Origin: Tindallia sp. MSAO_Bac2
GTDB lineage: Bacteria; Bacillota; Clostridia; Peptostreptococcales; Tindalliaceae
Direction: 5' to 3'
Length of the DNA: 64,000 nt
Assembly: GCA_003838145.1 (NCBI GenBank)
Contig: QYZZ01000019.1
Location: 46,888-110,887 of the forward strand
Shown here: piece after piece, positions 8,446 to 16,724 of the stretch
Position numbering within the stretch: the first letter of the stretch is position 1
Layout of the letters: each line of letters starts with the position of its first letter
Made by a program: the position numbers and the translations under genes
The notes under the pieces: generated by a model
What the model saw: the letters and a program-made list of their open reading frames with translations, nothing else
Told to the model about the DNA's origin: nothing
Database searches by the model: none

Positions 8446-9726
8446 ATGATATCCCTGTTACTCTTTGGTGGATTTACCCTGTTAGTCATTGCCAGCGTTC
8501 CCATCGCCGTCAGCCTCGGCCTGTCCACCATTATCGCCATCCACATCACCGAAGCCGTAGCCTTGCAGGTAGTAGCCCAACGAATGTTTACCGCCGTAGA
8601 TAACTTTGCCCTTATGGCCGTACCCTTCTTTATGATCGCAGGAGCCGTAATGGAACGGGGAGGCATCTCCAAAAGACTCATTGGCTTTGCCAATTCGTTG
8701 GTAGGCAGCCTGTTTGGCGGCTTTGCCCTGGTAACCATCCTGGCATCCATGTTCTTTGCAGCCATATCCGGCTCATCTCCGGCCACCGTAGCCGCCATCG
8801 GCGCCATCATGATTCCTGCCATGGTAAAGAATGGATACCAGGAAGAATTTGCCACCGCCACCCAGGCCAGTGCCGGGTATATAGGCGTTATTATCCCACC
8901 CAGCATACCGATGATCACTTACGGCGTAGTCACCGGAACCTCCATCGGAGCCCTGTTCATGGCCGGCTTTATCCCCGGCATGCTCATCGGGCTTTCCCTG
9001 GCCATCGTCGCCGTTGTCACTGCCAAAAAGCGAAACTACCGGGGAGAAGTGAAGAAAGCCTCCCTGCAGGAAATAGGCGCCGCCTTTAAAGACGCCATCT
9101 GGGCACTCCTGATGCCCATTATCATCCTGGGAGGCATCTATGGCGGCATCTTTACCCCCACAGAAGCCGCCAACATCGCCGTCGTATACGGCCTTCTGAT
9201 CGGCTTTTTTGTATACAAAGAGCTGAACCTGAAAGACATCCCCAAAATACTGAGAGGAGCCGCCATCAGCAGCTCATTGGTATTTATGATCATTGCCACC
9301 GCCTCAGCCTTTGGACTCATCCTCACCAGAGAACAGATACCAACCCAGGTTGCACAGTTTTTGCTGCAAATCACCGAAAATCCGATCCTGATGCTGATGA
9401 TCCTTAATGTGATGCTGTTGATCGTAGGTACCTTTATGGAAACCAACGCCGCCATCATCATCCTGGCCCCGATTCTCTATCCGGCCATCAGTGCCCTTGG
9501 TATCGATCCGGTACATTTTGGGATTATCATGGTGGTTAACCTGGCCATCGGAATGATTACACCACCCCTGGGCGTGAACCTGTTTGTAGCCGCCAGTATG
9601 AGGAAAATGCAAATTGAAAAACTGATCAACGCCAACTGGTGGTACCTGTTTGCATCGGTTGTAGCACTGTTGATTATTACCTACTTCCCCATGATCAGCC
9701 TATGGCTGCCCAGTGTGCTGAATTGA
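8446..9726 (+). CDS. dctM: TRAP transporter large membrane subunit (DctM)
   Basis: A 426-residue, very hydrophobic protein of the DctM family with about 12 membrane spans. Typical stretches are AVPFFMIAGAVMERGGIS, FAAISGSSPATVAAIGAIM, GVIIPPSIPMITYGVVTGT, ILGGIYGGIFTPTEAANIA and LAIGMITPPLGVNLFVA. It forms the solute channel that works with DctP and DctQ. The start at 8446 has AAAGGAGGG upstream. Its third codon positions are strongly C-rich compared with the LarA-like genes on both sides, which could reflect a different history for the transporter pair. Confidence 0.93.
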   Translation: MISLLLFGGFTLLVIASVPIAVSLGLSTIIAIHITEAVALQVVAQRMFTAVDNFALMAVPFFMIAGAVMERGGISKRLIGFANSLVGSLFGGFALVTILASMFFAAISGSSPATVAAIGAIMIPAMVKNGYQEEFATATQASAGYIGVIIPPSIPMITYGVVTGTSIGALFMAGFIPGMLIGLSLAIVAVVTAKKRNYRGEVKKASLQEIGAAFKDAIWALLMPIIILGGIYGGIFTPTEAANIAVVYGLLIGFFVYKELNLKDIPKILRGAAISSSLVFMIIATASAFGLILTREQIPTQVAQFLLQITENPILMLMILNVMLLIVGTFMETNAAIIILAPILYPAISALGIDPVHFGIIMVVNLAIGMITPPLGVNLFVAASMRKMQIEKLINANWWYLFASVVALLIITYFPMISLWLPSVLN

Positions 9727-9781
9727 TTTTTAAGTTTTGAATATGCGTAAAGCTTGGAGACTGACGAAGGAGGCGCGTAAG

Positions 9782-11077
9782 GTGTCGAAAAGAAAGTTTG
9801 AACTAAAATATGGAAAAGGAATCGTGTCTGTTCAAGTTCCGGAAGATCAGCTTTTATATGAAATTATGGGACAGGAGTATCCGGCACTTTCCAACCTGAA
9901 AGAGGACTATCTGCACAGTCTGAATCATCCCATTGATGCCCCTCCATTAAAAGAAATAGTCAAAAAAGGCGATACGGTAGCTATAACGGTAAGCGATATA
10001 ACCAGAGGATGGCAGAAAAACTATCTTACGTTACCGATTTTAATTGACTACCTTAACGAAGTGGGTGTGCCGGATGATAATATTACAATATTGATAGCTG
10101 TAGGAGGTCATCGTCCTAATACGGAAAAAGAGTTTGTAGAGCTGTGCAGCCAGGAAGTTTATGATCGGGTTCGAATTCTGAATCATGATGCCTGGGACGA
10201 AGAAAACATGGTGTACCAAGGTAAAACCAGCCGGGGAACAGAGGTTGCGGTTAATCGGATTGTGGCCGAAGCAGATAAAGTGATCCTGACCGGTGGCATT
10301 ATCTATCACTACATGGTTGGCTATGGAGGCGGCAGAAAAAGCATCATTCCCGGAGTGGCATCCATCAAAACCATCCAGCAAAACCATCTCTGGGCGATGG
10401 GCAGAGAAGTGGGCAGTGGATCTAATCCCAACTCAGCCTCAAAATTTACCAGGGGAAATGAATGTCACGAAGATATGATGGAAGTGGCAGCCTTCATAAA
10501 ACCTGACTTTATTATTAATTCGGTCCCCAACGCAGACGGTGAACTGGCAGGTATTTTTGCAGGGAACTGGGTTTCGGCGTGGCTTCACGGTACGGAACTG
10601 GTAAATAAAATCTATGGTGTAGATGTGGAAGAAAAGGCTGACATAGTCATAGCTTCAGCTGGTGGCTATCCAAAAGATATTAATCTTTATCAGACGGGAA
10701 AAACCATGGATAATGCCTACCACGCCATGAAAAAAGGCGGGGTATCCATCATTCTGTCCGAATGTGAAGATATTATGGAGCCCCTGGAGTTTACTAAGTG
10801 GTTTGATTACGAAAACACTTATGAGATGGAAAAAGCGTTGCGAGAGAACTTTACCATACCCGGATGGGTTGCCTTCAAAGAGGTGGAATGCAGCGATTAT
10901 GGTACTTTTATTATTTTGACAAAGCAGGAAAATGCTGAATTTGCCAAAAAAGCGAAACTGATTCCTGCCACTACCATGGAAGAAGCCATGGAAATCGCTT
11001 ATAAAAAGTGCGGAGTTCAGCGTCCTAAAATAACAGTAATGCCACAGGGGGCCAATACGTTCCCTGTTAAAAAATAA
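9782..11077 (+). CDS. LarA-family nickel-dependent hydroxyacid racemase/epimerase, second canonical copy
   Basis: The 431-residue LarA homologue starts at GTG 9782, 8 bases after AAGGAGG (9767-9773). The nickel-pincer residues are kept, each shifted by two from LarA numbering: His110 (IAVGGHRP), His176 (GGIIYHYMVG), Lys186 (YGGGRKSIIPG) and His202 (IQQNH). Asp72 and Arg75 of the DxTR loop also match the first copy. Around the active site, the Phe-rich HFFAGFSGG of the first copy is HYMVGYGGG here, so a different substrate is likely. It lies 24 bases before the PanB homologue, with which it is probably co-transcribed. LarA homologues acting on other 2-hydroxyacids are known; the substrate here is not determined. 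Confidence 0.85.
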   Translation: MSKRKFELKYGKGIVSVQVPEDQLLYEIMGQEYPALSNLKEDYLHSLNHPIDAPPLKEIVKKGDTVAITVSDITRGWQKNYLTLPILIDYLNEVGVPDDNITILIAVGGHRPNTEKEFVELCSQEVYDRVRILNHDAWDEENMVYQGKTSRGTEVAVNRIVAEADKVILTGGIIYHYMVGYGGGRKSIIPGVASIKTIQQNHLWAMGREVGSGSNPNSASKFTRGNECHEDMMEVAAFIKPDFIINSVPNADGELAGIFAGNWVSAWLHGTELVNKIYGVDVEEKADIVIASAGGYPKDINLYQTGKTMDNAYHAMKKGGVSIILSECEDIMEPLEFTKWFDYENTYEMEKALRENFTIPGWVAFKEVECSDYGTFIILTKQENAEFAKKAKLIPATTMEEAMEIAYKKCGVQRPKITVMPQGANTFPVKK

Positions 11078-11101
11078 AAATCAGAATTAGGAGGGTAAGG
11101 C

Positions 11102-11983
11102 ATGAGTACATGGACCACAGCCGAAAAACAGGAAGTCAGAAAGAAAGTAACCATTCATACATTGATGAAAAAGAAAGAAAAGGGCGAAAAAATAACTTTT
11201 TTAACAGCTTATGATTATCCCACAGCTGTTCTGGAAGACCAGGCTGGCATCGATCTTATCCTGGTAGGCGATTCGCTTGGTATGTGCGTTTATGGTTTTG
11301 ACAGCACACTTCCGGTGACAATGGATATGATGGTGAATCACTCTAAGGCCGTCAGAAAAGGTGCCCCCAACAGCTTTGTCATTGGAGACATGCCTTATCT
11401 TTCATACCAGATATCCGTTGAGCAGGCCGTAGCTAACGCCGGAAGACTAATGCAGGAGTGTGGTGTTGACGGGGTAAAACTGGAGGGCGGACTGGAAATG
11501 ACAGACCGCATTGAAGCGATTACGAAAGCGGGAATTCCGGTAATGGGCCATTTGGGCCTGACGCCTCAATCCGCATCTATGTTGGGGGGGTTCAAAGCCC
11601 AGGGAAAAAGCGTGGATGCTGCTTTAAAACTGATGGAAGAAGCTAAAGCACTGGAAGAAGCCGGTTGTGTCAGCATTCTGTTGGAAGCCATTCCGGCGGA
11701 AGTGGCACAGCTCATCACAGAGCGGGCCAATATACCGATTCTGGGAATTGGAGCAGGACCATACTGTGATGGACAGGTTCTGGTAGTGCATGATATGCTT
11801 GGTTTCTTTGGCGGTCATGTAGCAAAATTTGTGAAGCAATACACTAATATGAACGAGGTTATTGCAAAAGCGTTAACGGAATATAAAGAAGATGTTGAAG
11901 CGGGAACTTTCCCGGCGCCGGAGCATTGCTATAAAATCAGCGAAGATGAACTGGAAAAGCTGCGTAAGGCAGTTGAAAAATAA
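11102..11983 (+). CDS. panB: Ketopantoate hydroxymethyltransferase family (PanB)
   Basis: This 293-residue PanB TIM-barrel keeps the family motifs LTAYDYPTA (residues 34-42), VGDSLGM, GDMPYLSY, VKLEGG, MGHLGLTPQS and EAIPAEV, the last containing the general-base Glu. The known reaction is reversible transfer of a C1 unit from methylene-tetrahydrofolate to 3-methyl-2-oxobutanoate to give ketopantoate. PanC and PanD, its usual partners, are absent. Instead it sits between a LarA homologue and an acid-sugar kinase in a catabolic island, so running backwards (retro-aldol on an oxidised 4-hydroxy acid) is a reasonable inference. A plain biosynthetic role cannot be excluded. Confidence 0.9.
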   Translation: MSTWTTAEKQEVRKKVTIHTLMKKKEKGEKITFLTAYDYPTAVLEDQAGIDLILVGDSLGMCVYGFDSTLPVTMDMMVNHSKAVRKGAPNSFVIGDMPYLSYQISVEQAVANAGRLMQECGVDGVKLEGGLEMTDRIEAITKAGIPVMGHLGLTPQSASMLGGFKAQGKSVDAALKLMEEAKALEEAGCVSILLEAIPAEVAQLITERANIPILGIGAGPYCDGQVLVVHDMLGFFGGHVAKFVKQYTNMNEVIAKALTEYKEDVEAGTFPAPEHCYKISEDELEKLRKAVEK

Positions 11984-11998
11984 TCTAAAGAAGTCGAA

Positions 11999-12036
11999 GG
12001 GAGGCGACAATGCTTAGCTGCTGCGCCTCTCTTTTT
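11999..12036 (+). terminator. Terminator or attenuator after panB
   Basis: An 8-bp stem (11999-12006 with 12024-12031, one G-U pair) is followed by TTTTT. It lies between the PanB homologue and the kinase gene, so the kinase may be read through only in part or have its own promoter. Confidence 0.6.
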
Positions 12037-12079
12037 ATTTCAGAATTTTGAACAGGTGGAAGAATCTGGAGGAAAAGGT

Positions 12080-13534
12080 ATGGACAAAAAATTATTAAAA
12101 GAAACAGATAACTATTCAAAAAGTCTAATCGAAGAAATTGAAAAACAATATCTGAAAGCTGTCAAACTGCTGAACCGGAAGATCGTAGTCCTTGACGATG
12201 ATCCTACTGGTATACAGACAGTGCATGGTGTCTATGTTTTCACGGGTTGGACACAGGCTATGATGGAAGATGGTTTTAGTAATCCGGAGAATATTTTTTA
12301 TATCCTTACTAATTCCCGAAGCTTTTCAAAGCAAAAAACCAAAAAGGTGCACGAAATAATAGCAAAAGAAGTGATTGTTGCATCAGAAAAATCCGGGAAG
12401 AATTATATTATCATCAGCCGGAGCGATTCAACTTTAAGGGGTCACTATCCTCTTGAGACGGAAACCCTCAGGCGAACAATTGAATCGGCATCAGGGAAAA
12501 AATATGATGGCGAAATACTGATTCCCTTTTTTAGTGAAGGTGGCAGGATCACTGTTAACAATACACATTATCTTCTGGAAAAAGACAGGCTGATTCCGGT
12601 TTCTGAGAGTGAATTTGCCAAAGATAAAAGCTTTGGATATAAACACGCTCATCTGGGGGAATTTGTAGAAGAAAAGACAGCGGGAGAATATAAAGCGGAA
12701 GAATGTGAATACATATCCATAAATGATCTTCGCAGCCTGAAGGTTGATGAAATAACGCATCAACTGATGAAGGTGAAAGATTATGGGAAGATCATAGTAA
12801 ATGCTGAAAACTATTATGATATGAAAGTTTTTGTGATTGCACTGGTTAAGGCTATACTGGATGGGAAGGAGTATTTGTTCCGAAGTGCGGCATCTTTTCC
12901 CAAAACCCTAAGCGGAATTGCAGATAAACCATACCTGAAAGCGGAGGAGCTGGTGTCACCAAAGGCAAATAATGGAGGGATCATTTTAATTGGCTCGCAT
13001 GTCCGGAAAACTACAGAGCAAATGAAATGTTTATTGAATTCAGGGTTAGCGTTAACAGAGGTTGAATTCAACCAGCACCTGGTAATGGACGATGAAAAAA
13101 TGGAAGTTGAGGTGAATCGGGTCAGGCAGATAGTCGATTATTCCATTAGCCAGGGACGGCATGTGGTTGTCTATACAAAGAGGGAAAGATATGATCTGGA
13201 TACAGAAGATCAGGAAGAGCAGCTCCGGGTATCTGTGAAAATATCAGACGCCCTTACAGAGATTATTAAAAGACTTGAAGCGCAGCCAGGTTTTATGATT
13301 ACAAAAGGTGGAATTACCTCCAGTGATATTGGCACAAAAGCCATAGGAGTTCAAAAAGCATATGTAATGGGTCAGGCAATTCCGGGTGTTCCGGTGTGGA
13401 TGACTGGAGCCGAAAGTAAATTTCCGCATATGCCCCTTATTATTTTTCCGGGCAACGTAGGTGATGAAAATGCTCTTAAAGATATCGTTGAGAGGTTAGC
13501 GGGGCAGATAGAAAATTCAACACAGGGGAAATAA
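12080..13534 (+). CDS. DUF1537 four-carbon acid-sugar kinase-like protein
   Basis: The protein has 484 residues from ATG 12080, which follows GGAGG (12068-12072); an upstream GTG at 12056 has no site. The N-terminal substrate domain has VVLDDDPTGIQTVHGVYVF, YILTNSRSF and IISRSDSTLRGHYPLE. The C-terminal nucleotide domain has TKGGITSSDIGTKAIGV and WMTGAESKFPHMPLIIFPGN. Characterised members phosphorylate D-erythronate, D-threonate and similar acids. The usual partner, a PdxA-like dehydrogenase, is missing. Its place at the end of the hydroxyacid island suggests phosphorylation of a C4-backbone hydroxyacid carried in by the TRAP system. Substrate unknown. Confidence 0.85.
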   Translation: MDKKLLKETDNYSKSLIEEIEKQYLKAVKLLNRKIVVLDDDPTGIQTVHGVYVFTGWTQAMMEDGFSNPENIFYILTNSRSFSKQKTKKVHEIIAKEVIVASEKSGKNYIIISRSDSTLRGHYPLETETLRRTIESASGKKYDGEILIPFFSEGGRITVNNTHYLLEKDRLIPVSESEFAKDKSFGYKHAHLGEFVEEKTAGEYKAEECEYISINDLRSLKVDEITHQLMKVKDYGKIIVNAENYYDMKVFVIALVKAILDGKEYLFRSAASFPKTLSGIADKPYLKAEELVSPKANNGGIILIGSHVRKTTEQMKCLLNSGLALTEVEFNQHLVMDDEKMEVEVNRVRQIVDYSISQGRHVVVYTKRERYDLDTEDQEEQLRVSVKISDALTEIIKRLEAQPGFMITKGGITSSDIGTKAIGVQKAYVMGQAIPGVPVWMTGAESKFPHMPLIIFPGNVGDENALKDIVERLAGQIENSTQGK

Positions 13535-13554
13535 AGATTTCGAACTGGCACACG

Positions 13555-13620
13555 AAAAAAACCATTGAGGATATGTGCCGGGACTCATGGCGCTGGCAAC
13601 AAAATAACCCCAATGGTTAT
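13555..13620 (-). terminator. Terminator of the purC-mtnA unit (convergent with the kinase gene)
   Basis: Outer arms AACCATTG and CAATGGTT enclose a smaller GCC/GGC hairpin. Read on the minus strand the structure ends in a run of seven T, which fits a terminator for mtnA. On the plus strand no T-run follows. Confidence 0.6.
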
Positions 13621-13630
13621 AACGGTTAAT

Positions 13631-14716
13631 TTATTTTCCAATCTGCTTTTTAACCTCTTTCAGCGCTTCGGAATAGGGTGACTTCAACACGCCTTTTTCT
13701 GTAATGATGGCGGTAATAAGGCTTTGATCCGTCACATCAAAGGCCGGGTTATACACCTTTATGTTCTCCGGAGCCATGGGCTTTTCATACCACTTGGAAA
13801 CGACTTCTTCGGAAGGACGCTGTTCAATCTCTATGTCTCCCCCGGTTGGGCAGTCGAAGTCGATGGTAGAGAGCGGGGCGCAGATATAGAAGGGAATATT
13901 GTAGTGTTTGGCCAGTATTGCCACGCCGGAAGTTCCGATTTTGTTAGCAGCATCTCCATTGGCAGCGACCCGGTCACATCCGGTAATAACAGCCTGGACC
14001 TTTCCTTCCTGCATGACGATAGAAGCCATATTATCGCAAATCAAGGTGACGTTTACGCCAGCCTGCTGCAGCTCCCAGGTGGTTAGCCGGGCGCCCTGAA
14101 GCAAAGGGCGGGTTTCGTCGGCATACACGTTAAAATCATATCCCTGCTGCTGTCCTAAATAGAGAGGTGATAATGCGGTTCCAAAGCGTGAAGTGGCAAG
14201 AGCGCCTGCGTTGCAATGAGTCAGGATACCCCATCCTGGCTTTAGCAGAGTAAGGGCGTGTTCTCCGATAGACCGGCACACTTCTTCATCTTCTAATTGT
14301 ATTTTCGTTGCCTCCAGCTTCAATTCCAGTAGAGCCTTTTCAACGGTAGTTTCCTGATGGCGCTTTAAGCAGTCCTCCATTCGGTTTAAAGCCCAGAAAA
14401 GGTTGACAGCGGTAGGTCTGGAGGAAGCAAGATATTCCTTGTTTTTCATAAATACGTCATAAAGCTGGAAATAGGTGCTGGCATGAGACCATCTTGAAGC
14501 CAAATATACCCCGTAGGCAGCTGCAATTCCTATGGCTGGTGCTCCGCGAACCCGCAGCTGATAAATAGCTTCCCATATGTCTTCGATATTCTCCAGCACA
14601 ATATAGCGTGTTTCTCCTGGCAAAAGAGTCTGGTCGATAATTTCCAGAGCATCCCTGTCTTCCAGCAGTCTTATGGTGTGAAAAGCTTCCTGGTTTTCAT
14701 TGAGTGGTTTAAGCAT
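13631..14716 (-). CDS. mtnA: S-methyl-5-thioribose-1-phosphate isomerase
   Basis: The 361-residue MtnA/eIF2B-like protein has the family stretches RVRGAPAIGIAAAYGVYLA, GILTHCNAGALATSRFGTA and VITGCDRVAANGDAANKIGT. These hold the active-site Cys and Asp of aldose-ketose isomerisation in methionine salvage. GGGAGG lies 12 bases before the ATG. It follows purC by 24 bases on the same strand. No other methionine-salvage gene is adjacent, though an MTA/SAH-deaminase-type amidohydrolase lies at 22362. Paralogues can act on other ribose-1-phosphates, so the exact substrate is likely but not proven. Confidence 0.9.
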   Translation of the reverse strand: MLKPLNENQEAFHTIRLLEDRDALEIIDQTLLPGETRYIVLENIEDIWEAIYQLRVRGAPAIGIAAAYGVYLASRWSHASTYFQLYDVFMKNKEYLASSRPTAVNLFWALNRMEDCLKRHQETTVEKALLELKLEATKIQLEDEEVCRSIGEHALTLLKPGWGILTHCNAGALATSRFGTALSPLYLGQQQGYDFNVYADETRPLLQGARLTTWELQQAGVNVTLICDNMASIVMQEGKVQAVITGCDRVAANGDAANKIGTSGVAILAKHYNIPFYICAPLSTIDFDCPTGGDIEIEQRPSEEVVSKWYEKPMAPENIKVYNPAFDVTDQSLITAIITEKGVLKSPYSEALKEVKKQIGK

Positions 14717-14740
14717 CGGAATTTGGCACCTCCCATAGCA

Positions 14741-15421
14741 CTAATCTGATAACATAATTTTTTCCAGCTGGAAGGGCTCTACCTGCTTTCCATCCATGAA
14801 AGCCCGCATGTTGCCACCGGAAATTTCGTCAATAAGGACAATTTCGTTACCGGACTTACCAAACTCAAATTTAATATCATACAAATCCAGTCCTTTTTCT
14901 GCCAGAAGCTCCCGTACAATGGAAGCGATCCTGTGGGTAAGATTTTTTAATGTTTTGTACTCATCCCTTGACAATATATTCAGCATATCCAAAGCATCTT
15001 CTGAAATGGGTGGGTCCTGCCTGTCGTCATCTTTAAGGGTTACTTCGACAAAAGCATCCAGTGGGTGGCCTTCTTCCACATAGCCGCCATATCGCCGATA
15101 AAAACTGCCGACAGCACGATAACGACAAATTACTTCCAGGCCTTTCCCGAAGGTGGCGGCAGGTTTAACCGTCATGGTGGCTTCTTTTGGGTCGGCGTCA
15201 ATGTAATGAGTCGGGATTCCCTCATCTTTCAATTTCTCGAAGAAAAACTTTGTAAGTCGCAATCCTGACTGGCCGGCTCCTTCAACGGTTAAGCCTATTT
15301 CGTTGGAACCTGGATCGAAAACACCATCCTTTCCCGTCATATCATCCTTAAACTTCAGCAGAAACATGCCATCAGGCAGTTTATAAACGTTTTTTGTTTT
15401 GCCGGTATAAATCAATTCCAT
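14741..15421 (-). CDS. purC: Phosphoribosylaminoimidazole-succinocarboxamide synthase (SAICAR synthetase)
   Basis: This 226-residue PurC joins CAIR and aspartate with ATP in purine synthesis. Clear motifs are IYTGKTKNVYKL at the N-terminus, FKDDMTG, RYRAVGSFYRRYG and the C-terminal KFEFGKSGNEIVLIDEIS. An upstream in-frame ATG at 15439 exists, but GGAAAGGAG lies inside that extension, 7 bases before the ATG at 15421, so the shorter start is chosen. No other pur gene is nearby, so it is detached from a main pur operon. Confidence 0.95.
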   Translation of the reverse strand: MELIYTGKTKNVYKLPDGMFLLKFKDDMTGKDGVFDPGSNEIGLTVEGAGQSGLRLTKFFFEKLKDEGIPTHYIDADPKEATMTVKPAATFGKGLEVICRYRAVGSFYRRYGGYVEEGHPLDAFVEVTLKDDDRQDPPISEDALDMLNILSRDEYKTLKNLTHRIASIVRELLAEKGLDLYDIKFEFGKSGNEIVLIDEISGGNMRAFMDGKQVEPFQLEKIMLSD

Positions 15422-15453
15422 CGTAAAACTCCTTTCCATTCTGTTTTAATTAT

Positions 15454-15482
15454 ATTATGCGCTATCACTGCAAATTTATCAA
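15454..15482 (-). promoter_or_regulatory. Probable purC promoter
   Basis: On the minus strand TTGATA (15477-15482) and CATAAT (15454-15459) are separated by 17 bases, 33 bases upstream of the purC start. No purine riboswitch is visible in the short leader. Confidence 0.5.
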
Positions 15483-15574
15483 TGATAAGCCTTGATTCGG
15501 GTTACTGAGTGGCTTGTCAGGCATCGGGTAACGTGTTAAGCTACAGACTGAGAATAAAAACAGGGAGGTACACA

Positions 15575-16324
15575 ATGAAACTGATATCCTGGAACGTAAA
15601 TGGATTAAGAGCCTGCATTAAAAAAGGATTTATGGATTATTTTAATGAGGTTAACGCAGACATATTTTGTATTCAGGAAACAAAGCTGCAGCCCGAACAA
15701 ATTGATCTGGAGCTGGAAGGTTACCAGCAGTTTTGGAATTCTGCGGAAAAGAAAGGCTATTCCGGGACTGCTGTATTTAGCAGGATCAAGCCCTTGTCAG
15801 TACAATATGGTTTAAAAATGGAAGAATACGATGGCGAAGGACGCGTAATTACCTTGGAGTACGAAAACTTTTACCTGGTTAATGTATATACCCCAAACTC
15901 TCAGCGTGAGCTGACCAGACTTGATTTCAGGATGGAGTGGGAAGAGGTTTTCCGAGGATATTTGAAAGATCTTGAAAAATCCAAACCGGTTATTCTGTGC
16001 GGCGATTTAAACGTGGCGCATCAGGAAATTGATCTTAAAAACCCGAAAACGAATCGCCGGAATGCTGGTTTTACCGACGAAGAAAGAGGGAAAATGACCG
16101 CATTATTGAACAATGGATTTGTTGATACATTCAGGCACTTTTACCCGGAGCTGGAAGGCGCTTATACCTGGTGGTCTTACATGAGAAAAGCCAGAGATCG
16201 GAATGCCGGGTGGAGAATTGACTATTTTATTGTATCTGAGATTTTGAAAAATGACCTGAAAAAAGCAGAAATCCATTCTGAAATAATGGGAAGCGACCAC
16301 TGCCCTGTGCTTCTGGAAATTTAA
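15575..16324 (+). CDS. exoA: Exodeoxyribonuclease III / AP endonuclease
   Basis: The 249-residue protein belongs to the ExoA/Xth exonuclease-endonuclease-phosphatase fold and cleaves at abasic sites in base-excision repair. Motifs are ISWNVNGLRACIKKG, FCIQETKLQPEQ (metal-binding Glu), CGDLNVAHQEIDL, WWSYMRKARDRNAGWRIDYF and MGSDHCPVLLEI (catalytic Asp-His). GGGAGG lies 9 bases before the ATG at 15575, which gives the standard ExoA N-terminus. A longer in-frame start at 15509 has no ribosome site. Confidence 0.95.
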   Translation: MKLISWNVNGLRACIKKGFMDYFNEVNADIFCIQETKLQPEQIDLELEGYQQFWNSAEKKGYSGTAVFSRIKPLSVQYGLKMEEYDGEGRVITLEYENFYLVNVYTPNSQRELTRLDFRMEWEEVFRGYLKDLEKSKPVILCGDLNVAHQEIDLKNPKTNRRNAGFTDEERGKMTALLNNGFVDTFRHFYPELEGAYTWWSYMRKARDRNAGWRIDYFIVSEILKNDLKKAEIHSEIMGSDHCPVLLEI

Positions 16325-16351
16325 GAATTTTCATTTGAAATACAAGGGGAG

Positions 16352-16380
16352 TTGACATTGTGAAAACTCTGCCATATAAT
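16352..16380 (+). promoter_or_regulatory. Consensus sigma-A promoter upstream of the lysine riboswitch
   Basis: TTGACA (16352-16357) and TATAAT (16375-16380) are both perfect consensus hexamers with a 17-base spacer. The predicted start near 16387 lies about 55 bases before the riboswitch P1 helix. Such a strong promoter fits control by termination rather than initiation. Confidence 0.8.
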
Positions 16381-16440
16381 AAAAACTGGATATGTGGTTG
16401 CAATTTGGAAAACAAGCTGATACCGTTCAAGTAAATGAAT

Positions 16441-16619
16441 CATAAATAGAGGAGCAGTCATAGGGTAACCGGGACATACTAAGGAGGCACACCTCTGATG
16501 GTTCCGGCGAAGGCTTTGACTGCCGAAAGAGTTTTACTGGTGTGCGGTGAACTCTTGACAGTTCAGGACAGGCCTGGGTTGTTGTCATGCCAATGTTTGA
16601 GCATGGAGAGCTATTTATG
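16441..16619 (+). promoter_or_regulatory. Lysine riboswitch aptamer, wired as a likely ON switch
   Basis: Key L-box features are visible by eye. P1 is CATAAATAG (16441-16449) with CTATTTATG (16611-16619), followed by AGAGGAGC. P2 pairs 16454-16460 with 16517-16523 and is followed by GCCGAAAG. P3 pairs AAGAGTT (16527-16533) with AACTCTT (16550-16556). P5 pairs CATGC with GCATG and leads into TGGAGAGC. These match the order and core bases of known lysine aptamers. The 3' strand of P1 is also the 5' strand of the terminator at 16609-16652, so ligand-stabilised P1 should block termination. It controls the class-III aminotransferase gene at 16725. Confidence 0.85.
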
Positions 16620-16652
16620 TAATGAGGCATCATTACGTAAATAGCTTTTTTT
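16609..16652 (+). terminator. Riboswitch-controlled terminator
   Basis: A 17-bp stem (16609-16625 with 16630-16646, one G-U pair) with loop GGCA is followed by a T-run. Its first arm contains the whole 3' strand of the riboswitch P1 helix (16611-16619), so the two helices exclude each other. Confidence 0.88.
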
Positions 16653-16724
16653 CATACCCATAACCATTGATGCCCGAATCCTGAATACGTTATAAAATCA
16701 GCGAAGAAGAAAGGTGGTTATTTC

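Noticed and set aside
8355..8918. Minus-strand open frame of 187 codons opposite dctQ/dctM
   Set aside because: It arises from the C-rich codon bias of dctM on the other strand; Ala/Met-rich translation without start signal.
16441..16619. Glycine, SAM or guanidine riboswitch instead of lysine
   Set aside because: The CACCGAAGGGG of glycine, the SAM kink-turn core and the ykkC/guanidine GGG(A/U)AA-type blocks are absent, while P1-P2-P5 spacing and GCCGAAAG/TGGAGAGC fit the lysine aptamer.
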